From Triangularia verruculosa (lineage: Eukaryota > Ascomycota > Sordariomycetes > Sordariales > Podosporaceae): DNA of 64,000 nt. Shown one piece after another: positions 35,077 to 46,897 of the stretch. Both the position numbers and the translations under genes were made by a program. The stretch spans positions 124,001 through 188,000 of the forward strand of contig MU863901.1 in NCBI GenBank assembly GCA_033296885.1, given 5' to 3'. Numbering within the stretch: the stretch's first letter is position 1; each line of letters opens with the position of its first letter. The notes beneath the pieces were generated by a model. It was not told where the DNA came from and made no database searches. It saw nothing but the letters and a program-made list of their open reading frames with translations.

Positions 35077-37033
35077 TCATTCCGCCTCGCCATCTGCCTT
35101 TTCCAACTCCCTAACCGCCTCATCCAACAACCTTCTCATCTCCTCCGACCTCGCAGTGAATGAGGCCCGAAAGGGCAGTACGATCCTGTGTCTCATCGTC
35201 AGCAAACCACTTCCACATTGACTTTTTAAGGAAGAGGAATATCAAAAACTCACGCCTGCCCCCTAAAGCTCCACTCCTCCCCCACCTCGCCATCGCCCGG
35301 CTTGTCGACCTCCATCGTAGCTAACATCACAGCAAGCACGATCAACAAGCTGTTCTCCGCCAAATGTTTCCCGATACAAATCCTCCTCCCAAACCCAAAG
35401 TTTCCTTGGGGGAGCGGCTCGCCCCTGCCGCCTTGATCCTCGGGGAGGTAGCGCTCGGGTATGAACTGGTCTGGGTCGGAGTAGATGCTAGGATCGTGGT
35501 TCATGGCCCAGACGTTCTGGTAGATGATTGTGCCTTTGGGGATGGACATGCCGTTGTAGACGTCGTCGGTGGTGCTAGCGTGGGGGATGCCGAGGGGGGA
35601 CAAGGGATTTATGCGGTAGGTTTCCTGGAGGATGAGGTTCGTGTAGGGTAGATGGGGGAGGTCGGAGAAAGTGGGGAGGCGGGGGGAAGGGTGGCTGGTG
35701 AGGAGGTTGTCGATTTCGGATTGGGCTTTGAGTTGGCAGTGGGGGCTCTTGAGGAGGTACAACACCAAGAGCATTAGAGTGGCGGAGGTCTAACAGGAGG
35801 TTAGATAATGGTAGATGAAAAGGGGTGCGGGGAAAAAGGGGGACAGACGGTGTCGTTGCCGGCTATGACGATTGTTGCTGCTGCGCCTTTGATGTCTTCT
35901 ATGGTGAAGTCGTTGGGAAGATTTTGTCGGGTGTTGGAGGAGTGGATTGACATGCGGTTGTGGACGAAACTTGGGCCTGAGGCAGGAGAAGAAGACGATA
36001 TGGCTGTTTCAAAGGGGATCCGGGTGATGTCTTCGATTGCGTGACGCCAGGTTCGGGCGTAACGGAGGCGTTCCATGAAAGAGAGCCAAGTTGGAAGGTA
36101 TCGAGCTGAAATCTGATCAGAAGAGAACTGCGGCAAAAGGAAAAGGTAGAATACTGAGAGGAAATCGATCCATAATCGAGCTTGCCGGCGCCCCTGATTT
36201 TCCAATCGCCTCGGCTGACTCCTCTGCGAGTTTGATCCATTGACTATCCGGGCTGTTGACCTCTAGGCCGTACGATATTTTCAGAACGATGGCCACTGCG
36301 AACCGCCTGACGGCTGTAACCCAGTCTTCCGGGTCATCGAGGATTCCTTTGCAGCAGATCAGAGCTTCACGTAGTTGAGAGGCCTGGTACTGTCCTACCC
36401 GGGATTTAGTGAAGGGAGGCTGGAGGACTTTCCGATGGAGATGGTATTTAGGACCCCAGCGCAGCCATGTGAGAGTTGGGGACCATCCCATTCTTTTTCC
36501 ATTTTGTTAGCCAAGGCTCAATGCAGAGAGTCTCAAAAATACATATGAGAACATCTTTTGGCGATGATTGGCATCCTATGCAGATGGAGGATACGGAAAG
36601 GGGGTGTTCAGGGGTATTTGACCAAGCTTACTCCTGGAACATGACAAATCGTGGGCGGTCAGCATAGTTTGATCCTCTCTTCTCAAGTAACTCTATTGCA
36701 GCGTTCAAGCTGTTTAGTACTATCCATTTGGTGCCGAAGGTATGAAAATAGAGCACATCGCTGTCTAAGGTAGAGATTGTTAGCGCTTCACACCGGGTAT
36801 TGTTCCCATGAACGACGCCAGCGGCGTAGAAAGAGGAACGTACTGTACTGAGTTGCCCATGCGGCGTACTTCTTGAAAGCGGCATCCTCTGGAACTAGCC
36901 GGTAGTGCCCGAGGAGGACCTCGCCTGGTGGACCTGGTGGCAGTGGCGGTCTGGTTCTGGCTCGCCAGAACTGAAACGCGAGATAGGTCAACACGCCAAG
37001 AATCAGAATAGCAAAGTTGTTTTGGGTTGTCAT
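35077..37033 (-). CDS. Cytochrome P450 monooxygenase (six exons)
   Basis: Exons 37033-36844, 36764-36632, 36492-36155, 36105-35849, 35789-35254 and 35185-35077 encode 520 residues. The N-terminal hydrophobic anchor (NFAILILGVLTYLAF) is followed by the PPLPPGPPG hinge. The I-helix motif is AGNDTTS, the K-helix is ETYR, PERY precedes the heme loop, and the heme motif is FGFGRRICIG with the cysteine ligand. The pattern resembles fungal microsomal P450s of the O-methylsterigmatocystin-oxidoreductase type. An in-frame ATG at 37081 would add 16 residues; the one at 37033 fits P450 anchors better. One donor (GTCTGT) is unusual; all junctions agree in phase. The substrate is unknown and no biosynthetic backbone gene is adjacent. 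Confidence 0.88.
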
Positions 37034-38991
37034 AGGGCTCAATATTTGACTCGACAAGTCACGGCTGCAGAACAAGAACATGATGGTTTTCTGGTGACAC
37101 CGGAGAGCCGTTCAGCTCGATGGAGACTAGAGGAGAAAGGACAGGGGAGATAGGAGACTCGGGCCAACTATTGGATGTCGAGAGATATTTCAGGCGAGAG
37201 CCATCCTTCCTAAGCAAGAGCGCTGTTGAAAATGCACCTGCCCGCACACTGCGGGTGTTTGCGGGATACATGCTCCCTTCCAGCGCAAGTGCAACACATT
37301 ATGAGCAAAGCGTTTGTGTTGGTGTTGCGATTACCAATACCTACCTACCTTGCTAGGGCGGAGGAAGCAGCCGATGGCGGAAAGTAAGCAGCGGGGGCGT
37401 ATCGTAGTTGGTAAGATCTGAACCGATGCTGACACTCTTTCGGGCCGTGTGCAGTGTGGCTTTTGGCCTATGAATCTCATGCGCTTTGCGATTCGGCATC
37501 AGGTCTAGTGCGACCAGGAGTACACCCGTCCGTCCATTGTGCAAGTCCACCATCCTACGCAAGATCCAGAGATGACTGGTCGACTTGGATGTGGAGGCCA
37601 CGCTAATGCGAGACAGGACCGCGATTCCTGGTTTGGTCCCTCAACCTGGCAAGGTGGTGCCTGGAGCTGAGCATGTTGTGACCATTACAATAAACCACTC
37701 CAATCATGCCCAAGATGGAGATATTGGTTGTCTCCCTGGAGAGTCAACAGCGTCAGCCATGAGGCCATGGTCAACCAATTACTTGTGGACTCTAACCCTG
37801 CGACACAGCAGAACAGCCAAGGAGGCAAAGGGGAGCTGACAAAAGGGACAAAAAGTCAGCAACCTGCAGTGAAGCCAAGCAATGTTTCCGATATGACAGA
37901 GAGGAAGCCCTATCAGACGAGAGAGAGGAGAGGCCAGCCGAAACGCGTCGTCTTTGCGCCATTCAAGAAAAGAAAGGTAGTCTGGCAATGATGTGCCTGA
38001 CTTGCATGTTTCCACTGCAACCTGGATTGAGGAGCGACTAGCGGTCTGTTGATCTCCGATACCTTGCGTGCAATAGTGCGAGATCGTTGGCATAGGTGGC
38101 CAAGTCCAACAACATTCAGAGCTACCTCACCAGTCAACATTGCAAGTTCGATGCGAACCAGACCACCCGTGTTCAAATCGTCTAGTGGACGGCACTACTG
38201 CAAATCCAAGGGTAGGCTCCTGGTACATACACAGGACGTCAGTTGTCAAACCGTCCAACGTTGAACCGGTACCGGTGCTGGCGGCGGTGGTGTACGAAGG
38301 AGTCCTGCACAAATATATCTCGCGCTAACCAGCCCCCACAGCAAACAAATGCAGGTCATCCTCGCTAGGGATTTTGCCGATAAAAAAAGCTTGACCAGCC
38401 CAACGTTGTGTGCCGGGCATGTGCCCATGAGCAACGATAGGGTCAGGCCATGGCGGAGGTGCCATCGCTGTGGTGCAGTCCTGCAATTGTTGTGATGCCG
38501 TGATTGCCACTATCATTGACATCGATTCGGAGGGGTCGTTGGGGGTGGCGGCGACGAGGCCGTCACAAGAGATGTTTCGAATGTTGTGATGACGAAGTGT
38601 AAATGCCACCTCGGCGGTTCAGGGACAGCCACTGTGCCGTTCTTGGGCACGGGCCCGGGGTTCCATTTCCAGGGCGCTGGGATCCTGTGACGCTAGCGCA
38701 CAGAGTTGCTATCAAAAGCCCCTGCCTGAATCTGTGGGGGGACCCACTATCCTGAATTGGCGAATTGGCGTTGCAGCGGGCGCGTCTTGTCCCAATCTCT
38801 GGTCATTTTACGCTTCGGGGCCATCCAATTCAACCCTCGTCACGACACCACCATGCCATGATGCTCTTCGTGAGCTCCCTTCGTTGTTGATATTCCCATC
38901 TGCTTTTTTGTTGCTTTCCTTTTGAGCCTCTGAGCTCTAGCCACTCTTTATACCGCCCGCTCCACTACAAATCTACGTACATACAAGAACG
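37034..38991. other. Divergent intergenic region
   Basis: About 1.9 kb between the P450 start (minus) and the disordered-protein start (plus). Open frames at 37585-37991 have no recognisable family. A CT-rich stretch before 38992 suggests the transcription start of the following gene. No repeat or RNA gene was identified. Confidence 0.45.
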
Positions 38992-39921
38992 ATGCCGACA
39001 CACGCGCGCCCCGGATCGCGCTCGTCTATTGACCGAGTCTTCGAGCTGCTGTCGGATCTCCAGGAAGCCGACCTCACTCTCCTTCTCGACGACCTGAACC
39101 ATACCACCGAAAGCAACGTGCCCGTCTCCGAAGCTATTGCCTTGTTTGAGAAAGGTCCCAGCAAATCGAACAAGAAATATGAGCGCTCTTCGTCGCCCGT
39201 CAGGCACTTGCAAGACGAGTTGGAGCGCCGACACAGCAAGAGGATTTCTATGGCCGCCCAGCCGAAGCTGCAGTCCACGATAGCATCGCAACCACCACAA
39301 GAGAAGCCGGAACCACTGGGCTTCACATTCCCATCTACGTCTCTCGATCTTTCTCTAGACTTTCCTTCCACGTCTCCCTCCGTCTCTCCGCCTCCTCTTT
39401 CACCTGCCACCCCACCGACCATCCCTTCGCTCGAGTCCCCTCGACCCGAGCTTCCATCGCTGCTCACCCTTTCTCTACCCGAAAACGAACCGGCCGCACG
39501 GCCCTTGTCGGCCCGTTCGGCACATTCGGGAACGGGCTCCGCACTGGGGTCTCGACCTCGCTCCTACAAGCGAATCGACCGGCCTACCATCCTGTCTCCA
39601 ACAGCCACTGCCGAACTTCACGCGCTTTTGCTAGCTTACCTCAACGACACACCATCCTCAGAAAGCTCGACAGCCACACCTTCACCCACTACGCCCCTCC
39701 CCAGTCTGTCGCACTCCATCTTTTCTTTCCGCCATCCAGATGATGAACCGGAACCTTTCGGGCCAGGCCTCGACCTTCTTGAGCCCTCTCCCACCAGAAC
39801 ACCATACATGGGCTTCGGATCATTGTCAGGAGGTGGCATGGGTATGGGTACGGGCATGGGCGGAAGCCTCAAGCCCAAGGCCAGCATGAGCAGCATCTTT
39901 GAGATTATGGGTTCGCACTAA
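38992..39921 (+). CDS. Ser/Pro-rich, mostly disordered fungal protein
   Basis: A single exon encodes 309 residues. Residues 10-50 look like a short folded helical module (DRVFELLSDLQEADLTLLLD). It is followed by a long region rich in Ser, Pro and Thr with basic patches (ERRHSKR). The C terminus is Gly/Met-rich (GGGMGMGTGMGG) and ends with SSIFEIMGSH. It has no signal peptide or membrane segment. The frame is uninterrupted and a CT-rich leader precedes it, so I believe it is real, but I do not recognise a named domain. Its many S/T-P sites suggest control by phosphorylation, which is inference. Confidence 0.72.
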   Translation: MPTHARPGSRSSIDRVFELLSDLQEADLTLLLDDLNHTTESNVPVSEAIALFEKGPSKSNKKYERSSSPVRHLQDELERRHSKRISMAAQPKLQSTIASQPPQEKPEPLGFTFPSTSLDLSLDFPSTSPSVSPPPLSPATPPTIPSLESPRPELPSLLTLSLPENEPAARPLSARSAHSGTGSALGSRPRSYKRIDRPTILSPTATAELHALLLAYLNDTPSSESSTATPSPTTPLPSLSHSIFSFRHPDDEPEPFGPGLDLLEPSPTRTPYMGFGSLSGGGMGMGTGMGGSLKPKASMSSIFEIMGSH

Positions 39922-41369
39922 GGGCAATATCGGGAGCATTTCAAGCGTTTGCATTTTGCGTTTGCCGGTCTGTTTGGGCTGGCTGGTCTGTTTGTCTTTT
40001 GCCGAGGCATTTTCTGTTTACCTTTTTTAATACTGTACAATTGGGCTACTTACATACAGAATGATATCCGAGGTTGCGAAGCCTCTTTTTTGAGTTGTCA
40101 CCTGGCGCGCATGTCTTGTTGTTTACAGTTTGGTTGGACTACGCTCGTATGAGGCATTCCGGGGCCAACCTTGTCACCCTCGAGGCATGCCCCCACAAGG
40201 CTGACACGGGGTATTGCAGAACAAAAATGGCGTTTTTGTTGTCCCCGAGACGATCACCCCTAGTGTAAGCCAGGACCCCATACAGTGGTGTTGAGCAGAG
40301 CCTGGTGCCATTTTGTCTGTATCCTTATTAAGCATTCTCCTCTGCTGCTTTTCTACTTTGATGGTTACACATGACAGGGCTTCCCCACTCCTTTGGCGTT
40401 GCACAATGCGTTAAAGCTTCTTTCACCCGCTCTCTGTGGCTACCAACTGCAGCACAACAACGGCACAACCAGTCCCGGTTTATTTCTTTGGAAACCCCCT
40501 TCAACGACCAAGCTATGCAACCGTAGGCACCACAATAGCATCGGTCGTGTTGGCACTGCGGGGCCAAACAGTTCAGCCAAAAACATAGCGCTATCAAAGG
40601 AGGATTTCACAGGGGCGGGAGCGTTTCTGATCACTGCACTAGCTCAGTTGAAATTCAATTTTAGGTCACTGTTGATTGGTCCGGGGAGCAGGACTTGCAG
40701 AAGACCTTACTGATTCTGTTTCTCAGATGGTAAGCGGACGGCTTTGATTGGTGAGATACACTCGAGTGGCACAGTCGGCAGTTGAGCTTGGTTACACAAG
40801 TATCGATTACTATCACCAACAGCATGAACTAGAACCACATGCCGTCCTTGGTTGGGAGTCTTGCCTTGTTTGAGCGATTTGAAAGCACACAGTCTCGCTA
40901 CCTTTTCATGCACGTGTCGCAGTCCACATAATATTGAGGCTGTGATCTACCATGAGGAGATACGACCTCGCCCGTCTGCTATCCACCAGGGCATGCCCCC
41001 TCGCCGCAGTTATGCCTATCGTCTCGATTATCGGGTGATTGATTCGGCCGTGAGATGCGATTAAGCTCCGAACATCACTGGGATATCTGCAGATACGGAC
41101 CAGAGCCTAACCATAGGAAGGAAAATCATTCCCCTCCTGTAGGCTGATGGTTGGTGGCGGGAGAAAGCATGGCGATAGAGCCCTGCAGGCTGGGTGCGCT
41201 GTGGGTAGGGTGCGAGATAACCAGGGCCGTGAGCTTGGCCCACCTGGTGCCCGCACCTTCCTTCTCTTAAATGGATGTTAATTTGCTGCTCTGCAACTGG
41301 TAGATAGCACTGAGCTTCCACTCTCTTCTAGAGAACCTGAAATTGCGCAGTACCCCACGAACAGATATC
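39922..41369. other. Intergenic spacer
   Basis: About 1.45 kb without a supported gene. Several short open frames on both strands overlap each other and look incidental. It must include the promoter of the second P450. Confidence 0.5.
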
Positions 41370-43281
41370 ATGGCAGTACTCTCGGTATTACTGGGCCTGC
41401 TTGGCTCCTACCTCCTAGGATGGATCATTTACGCCAGATGGTTTCATCCCTACTCCAAATACCCGGGCCCGTTTCTCGCTTCCATCTCGCCGCTGTGGGT
41501 CATCAAGGAGCTGTGGATGGGCAAGATAGACATCAGTCAAAGGAAATGGCACGAAAAATATGGTGAGAATTTCGGTTTTCGAAGGCAATCCTAGCGAGGT
41601 GTCGACATATCAACTAAAATCTCAGGCCCGATCATTCGCATCGCCCCTAATGAGGTGGTTATCTCAGACCCTAGTGTCATCAAGGCTATCTACGGAGCTG
41701 GTACCACTTTCACCAAGGTAACTACGGTTTATCTTGGCGTTCCTGTCTATATACACATTCCGACCCATGGGCTGACATGGCAATGCCAGACGGAGTTTTA
41801 TAAGGCTTTCGGAACAACATGGGGTATGCATCCAGCTTTCGTCATGATGATTGATCCCAATTGCCGTACTAACATGGCGCCAACAGCCAGATATCCTGAG
41901 CATTTTTGCAACATCGATCCCAAAACTCATGGCGAGCGCCGGAAACTGATCAGCCACGTCTATACCATGTCGAACGTTGCTCGCTACGAGCCAGCTATCG
42001 AGGAATGCATCGATCTTCTGGCACAGCGTGTCAAGGACGCCAGCGAGTCCGGCCAATCAACCGACATGGCATTGTGGCTCCGCTACTATGCCTTTGACGT
42101 TATCGGTGTTCTCTTCTTCAGCCGCCCCTTTGGCTTTTTGGAGTTCAAAAGAGACTACAAAGGCTGGATCAGGGCTACCGACACCCTGATCTTCTTCATG
42201 GCCGCTTCGGCGTATGTTCCACTTTGGATGCGAAATTTAGTCCTGATGAGCTCTATTGTGATCCCGGGAGCAGTTGCGTCTGTCAAGGCTATGGATACCA
42301 TGACAGAAGCCACACTTGATGCCGTCAATGAGCGGCAGAAAGCGTTGGAGAAGAGTGGTGGTGTGATGGAAAAGGACGATATGCTTGCCAGCTTTTTCAG
42401 GGTGATGGAGAAACACGGGAATCTGGATTACTATGGTCCATTGGAGATTCGGGGGGAGATCTACACTGCTCTGTGGGTGCATTCCTCTTTTCCAGGACAT
42501 CTATCGCATGGTTGCTAACAGTCCCACTCCTCAAGCATGGCGGGATCTGATACCACCGCCACCGCCATTACCTCAGTGCTCTATCACCTTATGAAGAATC
42601 CCAGGACCTACCGAAAGCTTCGGGATGAAATTGACACTGCCGTCGCAGAGGGTCGGATTTCCTCCTCTGGTAGGGTCAAGTACGTCAACTCGGTCAAGCT
42701 GCCTTACTTCGACGCCTGCTGCAAGGAGGGCATGAGGATCCACACCAGCCTCGGTCTGTCACTCCCCCGCTACACTCCAAAGGACGGAGTCGAGCTTCTA
42801 GGACGGTTCTTCCCGGGCGGAGTGAAGGTAGGATGCAGCATGCAGGTTGTCCAGCGTGATAAGGGAGTATTTGGGGAGGATGCGGATGAATTTGTACCCG
42901 AGAGGTGGCTGGGCCCGAACGCTGCTAATATGCAAAGACACATGCTGAATGTAAGCGTTCAATCGACACAAAGGCTACTCGTTGCTACTGTTACTGACAA
43001 CCATACAAATAGTTCGGAGGTGGTCCTCACATGTGTCTGGGTATGCATGTGAGTTCATGCCTCTTCCTAACTCTCCCTAGAATAACATCTTGGCTGACTA
43101 GTCGTACTCACAGATCTCAATGATGGAAATCTACAAGGCTCTGCCAGAGCTAATCCGCGACTATGACTTGGAGCTGGCGGACCCAAGCAAGGAGTGGAGT
43201 GTCAACAATATCTGGTTCTATCAAACCAAAGACGTTCACACTAATGTTACAAAGAGGAAAAGACCAGTGTGGGTGGGCTGA
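41370..43281 (+). CDS. Cytochrome P450 monooxygenase (seven exons, pisatin-demethylase-like pattern)
   Basis: Exons 41370-41562, 41626-41717, 41790-41823, 41887-42472, 42536-42950, 43013-43048 and 43114-43281 encode 507 residues. The N terminus is a membrane anchor followed by YSKYPGPFLA. The I-helix is MAGSDTTAT, the K-helix CKEGMRIH, then VPERWL, and the heme loop is FGGGPHMCLG, placed on a 36-nt exon. The motif order and the ISMMEIYK after the loop resemble fungal pisatin-demethylase-like and benzoate-hydroxylase-like P450s. The K-helix reads EGMR, a normal ExxR. Two tiny exons (34 and 36 nt) are needed to keep phase. The protein is complete; the substrate is unknown. A TIR repeat element lies 178 bp downstream. 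Confidence 0.87.
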
Positions 43282-44118
43282 TTAGGGTGAGGCCTGCAGA
43301 GTTTTATGATTTTAATTTATTTTTTAGTTTCTCTTACTCTATCGGCGTTAGGCCCTTATTATGTAACCTGGTAAACGATCTGTTCATGAGATACCAACAA
43401 GCCTGTTCTTGAACGCCACAACAGACTGGCAATGCGTACATGCCAAATCCCACGGTAGCACGCCGTGGATAAAATAACTGGTACTGCAAGCCAGAACCAC
43501 ACCTTAGGAATAGTAAAGAAGGCCTATCAACTATCTTCTTAGGGCTTGTTACTATTTTTTAGCACATTAAAAGTATCTTTAAAGGTGTTCTCGATATCTT
43601 CTACGGCCTATTAACTATCTTTTACAGCCTATTAATTATCTGTTAGTGCTGTACTCCCACTTCGCAGTGCCAGGCGTTTAGTCCAGGACGTGGGTAGCCT
43701 GTGGTAGGATTCGGGATATTTACCCCTGACATGCCAGAATGATGCATTCCACGCTTGTGGTCTCGCTTGCTTCACTCATCCCGCCTCCCCGCAGATTTTC
43801 CACGATACAGAAGAGCCGACAAAGCAGATCACCCGCACCTCCCAAGCTCTCCACGATATTCCCGCTGGGTAAATAACACCCTTTGAATCCACTTACGCAG
43901 CCCGCCAAAGGAACAGCTGCCCCCTCGCGCTACCTTGCCTCGTGGCTAAATCAAACAGCTTCTCCTTAGCACCGACAATTAAAGCTCGGGGTCTCATCGT
44001 CCGCCGGCTGGGTCTCCGGCCTGTATAAGAGCTTCATGATGCCCATCTCAACAGCGCATGAGCTTTTTGGGAGTGGCCGCTGTTCGCTTCGGTCGGATCG
44101 TTAGCTCTAGTAGTCGCC
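43282..44118. other. Spacer with TIR element
   Basis: About 840 bp between two plus-strand genes. The element at 43459-43692 fills part of it; the remainder carries the promoter of the SGNH esterase. No other coding signal. Confidence 0.5.
43459..43692 (+). repeat. TIR element with 21-bp tandem core, copy B
   Basis: This is the best-bordered copy (234 bp). The left end is CACGCCGTGGATAAAATAAC and the right end, read in reverse complement, is CACGTCCTGGACTAAACGCC; both continue with CTGG-ACTGC, giving an imperfect terminal inverted repeat of about 30 bp. The 5 bases GGTAG directly precede and follow it (43454-43458 and 43693-43697), a likely target-site duplication. The core has about six 21-bp units of type GCCTATTAACTATCTTTTACA. 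It has no coding capacity. Confidence 0.78.
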
Positions 44119-45484
44119 ATGTTTTCTTTGTGGGCAAGATTTGCCCCTTCTTTGCTGCTGTTAACAGCACAATGGGCGACCGCCATCCCAACGGCTGAGT
44201 TGGATGAGAGGGAACTGAACACTCGCCAGGAAGACAATCACTGGGTGGCAACGTGGACGTCTATGCCTCAGCTGGTCGAGCCTAACAATATGCCCCCATC
44301 GCAATTTGTACGTCCCTTTGCACACGTATGGTTGAATAGGGACTAAAACTGACATAAACACTTCATAGACCAGCGGAGGTGTATTCCGAGATGCCACCAT
44401 CAGGCAAACTCTCCACCTCTCCATTGGGGCCGAGAGACTCCGCATCCAAATCAGCAACACATTCGGAGGCAGCGACCTCCCTATCACCGCAGCTTCCATT
44501 GCCCTCGCTGCAGGAAACAAAGCCGGAGTCCCTGGCATTGACGCAGCCACCCTCAAGCCCCTGACCTTCCGTAACGGCTCCGCCTCCATCGTCATTCCCC
44601 GAGGCCAGGTCGCTTACACCGACCCAATTGACTTCTCAGTCGGCCCCCAGACAAACATCGCCGTCTCCCTCTACTCCCAGCAAGGCCAATCAGGAAGCAG
44701 CATCACCGGCCACCCCGGCAGCCGCACCACCTCGCACATGCAATCGGGCAACCGCGTCAGCGCCGCCAGCGTGTCCGGAGCCAACACCAAGCACTGGTAC
44801 TTCCTCAGCGCCGTCGAAGCCTGGAAGCCAAAGGACCACTCGGCCTTTATCATCTTGGGCGACAGCATCACCGACGGCAGGGGCAGCACAGACGACGGCA
44901 ACAACCGCTGGCCCGACCTCCTCATCGCCCGCATGCAGAAAGAGGGCATCACGCACATTGGAGTCAACAACCAAGCCGCGGGAGGTAACACCGTCCTCTC
45001 CGGCGGTCTCGGCCCAACCCTCCTCACCCGCTACAAGCGCGATGCTCTCGAAGTCGCCGGGGTGAAATACGTCATGATCTTCATCGGGGTCAACGACATT
45101 GGTGGAGGGGGCACCGATTCAGGTTCGCAGAATGGTATTGCTACGAGACTGCAGTCTGCGTTTCAGCAGATTGCCAGGGAGTGCAGGGCAGCTGGGATCA
45201 AGACTATTGGCGGGACGATCACGCAGTTTACGGGGAGCGGGCAGAGTTACTCGAACCCGACGAGGGAGCAGACGAGGATCAAGGTGAATGATTGGATTTT
45301 GAGCAGCGGGACGTTTGATGCGACGGTGGACTTTGCAAAGATTATTGGGGATCCGGCGAACAGGGCGCAGCTGGCGAGGCAGTATGACGGAGGGGATCAT
45401 TTGCATCCGAACGTGGCGGGCTTTCAGGCGATGGCGGATGGGTTCCCGTTGAGCTTTTTTAGGGCGTTTAATGGGACTTTGTGA
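44119..45484 (+). CDS. Secreted SGNH/GDSL-family esterase
   Basis: Exons 44119-44307 and 44369-45484 encode 434 residues. The leader (about 1-22) and following propeptide-like stretch (ERELNTRQ) suggest secretion. An N-terminal beta-rich region (about 45-215) precedes the SGNH hydrolase domain. Block I is ILGDSITDG (nucleophile serine near residue 229), the oxyanion glycine and Asn are in AAGGNT and GVND, and block V is DHLHPN, with the catalytic Asp and His. The overall pattern fits fungal GDSL esterases that act on acetyl or acyl groups of plant polysaccharides, but the substrate cannot be assigned. The 61-nt intron has GTACGT and ATAG. TIR element copies lie on both sides of this gene. Confidence 0.86.
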
Positions 45485-46897
45485 GGGGGTTTGGGAAATG
45501 GGGGGAGATAAGGGAGAGGTGTATACAAAATGTTGAGACGCAGGATGCAATGAGGAAGAGTTGGGATCATCCTTTACCAGTTACACGTCTAGTATTTGTA
45601 TGTTCAAGTTGTCAAAGACACCCTACGCTGTAGGTTCGGTCAAGGCTTCAAGTAAATACGTTCCATGATCTATCCCCTGACTTGAGACGCCTCGGTTGCT
45701 CTGTCAGCACTCAGCACAATTTTGTATGACTTTTGACGAAAAGCGACGAATCTTGGAGAGCAACATCCTCCTTGGGACAATGCAACGCGAATTGAGTCTG
45801 GGTCGTTTCAGGCATCAATGAGGGCTCGCAACACAGAAGCATGAATGTGTTGGTCGAGTCCGAGGTCTCGGTTTTGAAAGCAAGGAAATCGACTTCTCTA
45901 TCCGAAGTTATCCCTGAATGCGAAGTCAAGTAAGCTCTATCAACAACAGTATGAGTGGTCGGTCTAAAGAAAGATGACTCGGGTGGGACTTGAAAGGATT
46001 TTAGGTCACCAACGGACTACAACTCTCCTCTCGAGCTCAGCCTGGTACCGGGTGACAATGACGACTGCCCACTGCAGGAATTGACATCGCGACATAGTGT
46101 CCATAGCCTCACTGCGGTGCAATGACCTGAGATGAATCTCGATGCCGAGATTCTGTGTCGAAGTTCAGCATGTCCACGCAAGTATAAAGATGAGCAACTC
46201 CTCTCACCTTCAGACACCAACCATCATCACCATCAACTCTCTCGCCACCCTCTCTGAATATCTGGCTGCCCAATCATTCCATTCCTCTTGCCCCAAGTCG
46301 GTGATTCTACATGTTCCATTGGTTGACACAGCAGGTAAAGGGTACAGATGTAAGGTAGGTAGGTACTGTCCGCTAATAAATATGGCATTGCTGAAAGGGA
46401 GTCACGCCGTGGACAAAATAATTGGTATTGCAAGCCAGAGTCACACCTTTAAAATAGTATCTTTTAACGTATTTTCGAGATTTGCTATGGCCTATAACTA
46501 TCTTTTAAGGTCTTTTAACTATCTTTGAGGGCCTATTGACTATCTTTTAAGGCCTTAAAACTGTTTTTCAAGGCTTATCAACTATCTTTTAAGGCCTATA
46601 AACTATCTTTCAAGACTATATTCCCACTTGGCAGTGCCAGTCTTTCTGTCTAGGGCGTGGGTGGGAAGGGGTACCTATTGGTGAAATGGGGTAATGGTGA
46701 AAATGAATAATGGGGTAAAGGGACATTTGTGCTCACAATGCCGGATTGGGTGGGTGCCGTTTGGAAGGAGCGATGGCGGGAAATGATAGTGGAGGGAAGG
46801 AGCAACAAGGGAGGGAGGGAGGCATGGCCCAGGGCAAGGATGAAGCGAAGGTGCAATGATGAAATCTATTAGTAATAATAAGTGAGTTGTCCCGAGC
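45485..46897. other. Spacer with TIR element
   Basis: About 1.4 kb between the convergent SGNH esterase (plus) and GT31 gene (minus). It holds element copy C (46403-46661) and a GGTACCTA motif at 46670-46677. The short open frames have no recognisable products. Confidence 0.5.
46403..46661 (+). repeat. TIR element with 21-bp tandem core, copy C
   Basis: This is the longest copy (about 259 bp). The left end is CACGCCGTGGACAAAATAAT and the right end GCAGTGCCAG, then TAGGGCGTG. The core is the most regular of all: six consecutive 20-21 bp units such as GCCTATTGACTATCTTTTAAG and GCTTATCAACTATCTTTTAAG. Flanking bases (GGAGT and GGTGG) do not form a clean duplication. No open frame. Confidence 0.75.

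Noticed and set aside
35077..43281. Possible secondary-metabolite cluster around the two P450 genes
   Set aside because: No polyketide synthase, peptide synthetase, terpene cyclase, transporter or pathway regulator is nearby. The P450s belong to different types and are 4.3 kb apart with an unrelated gene between them.
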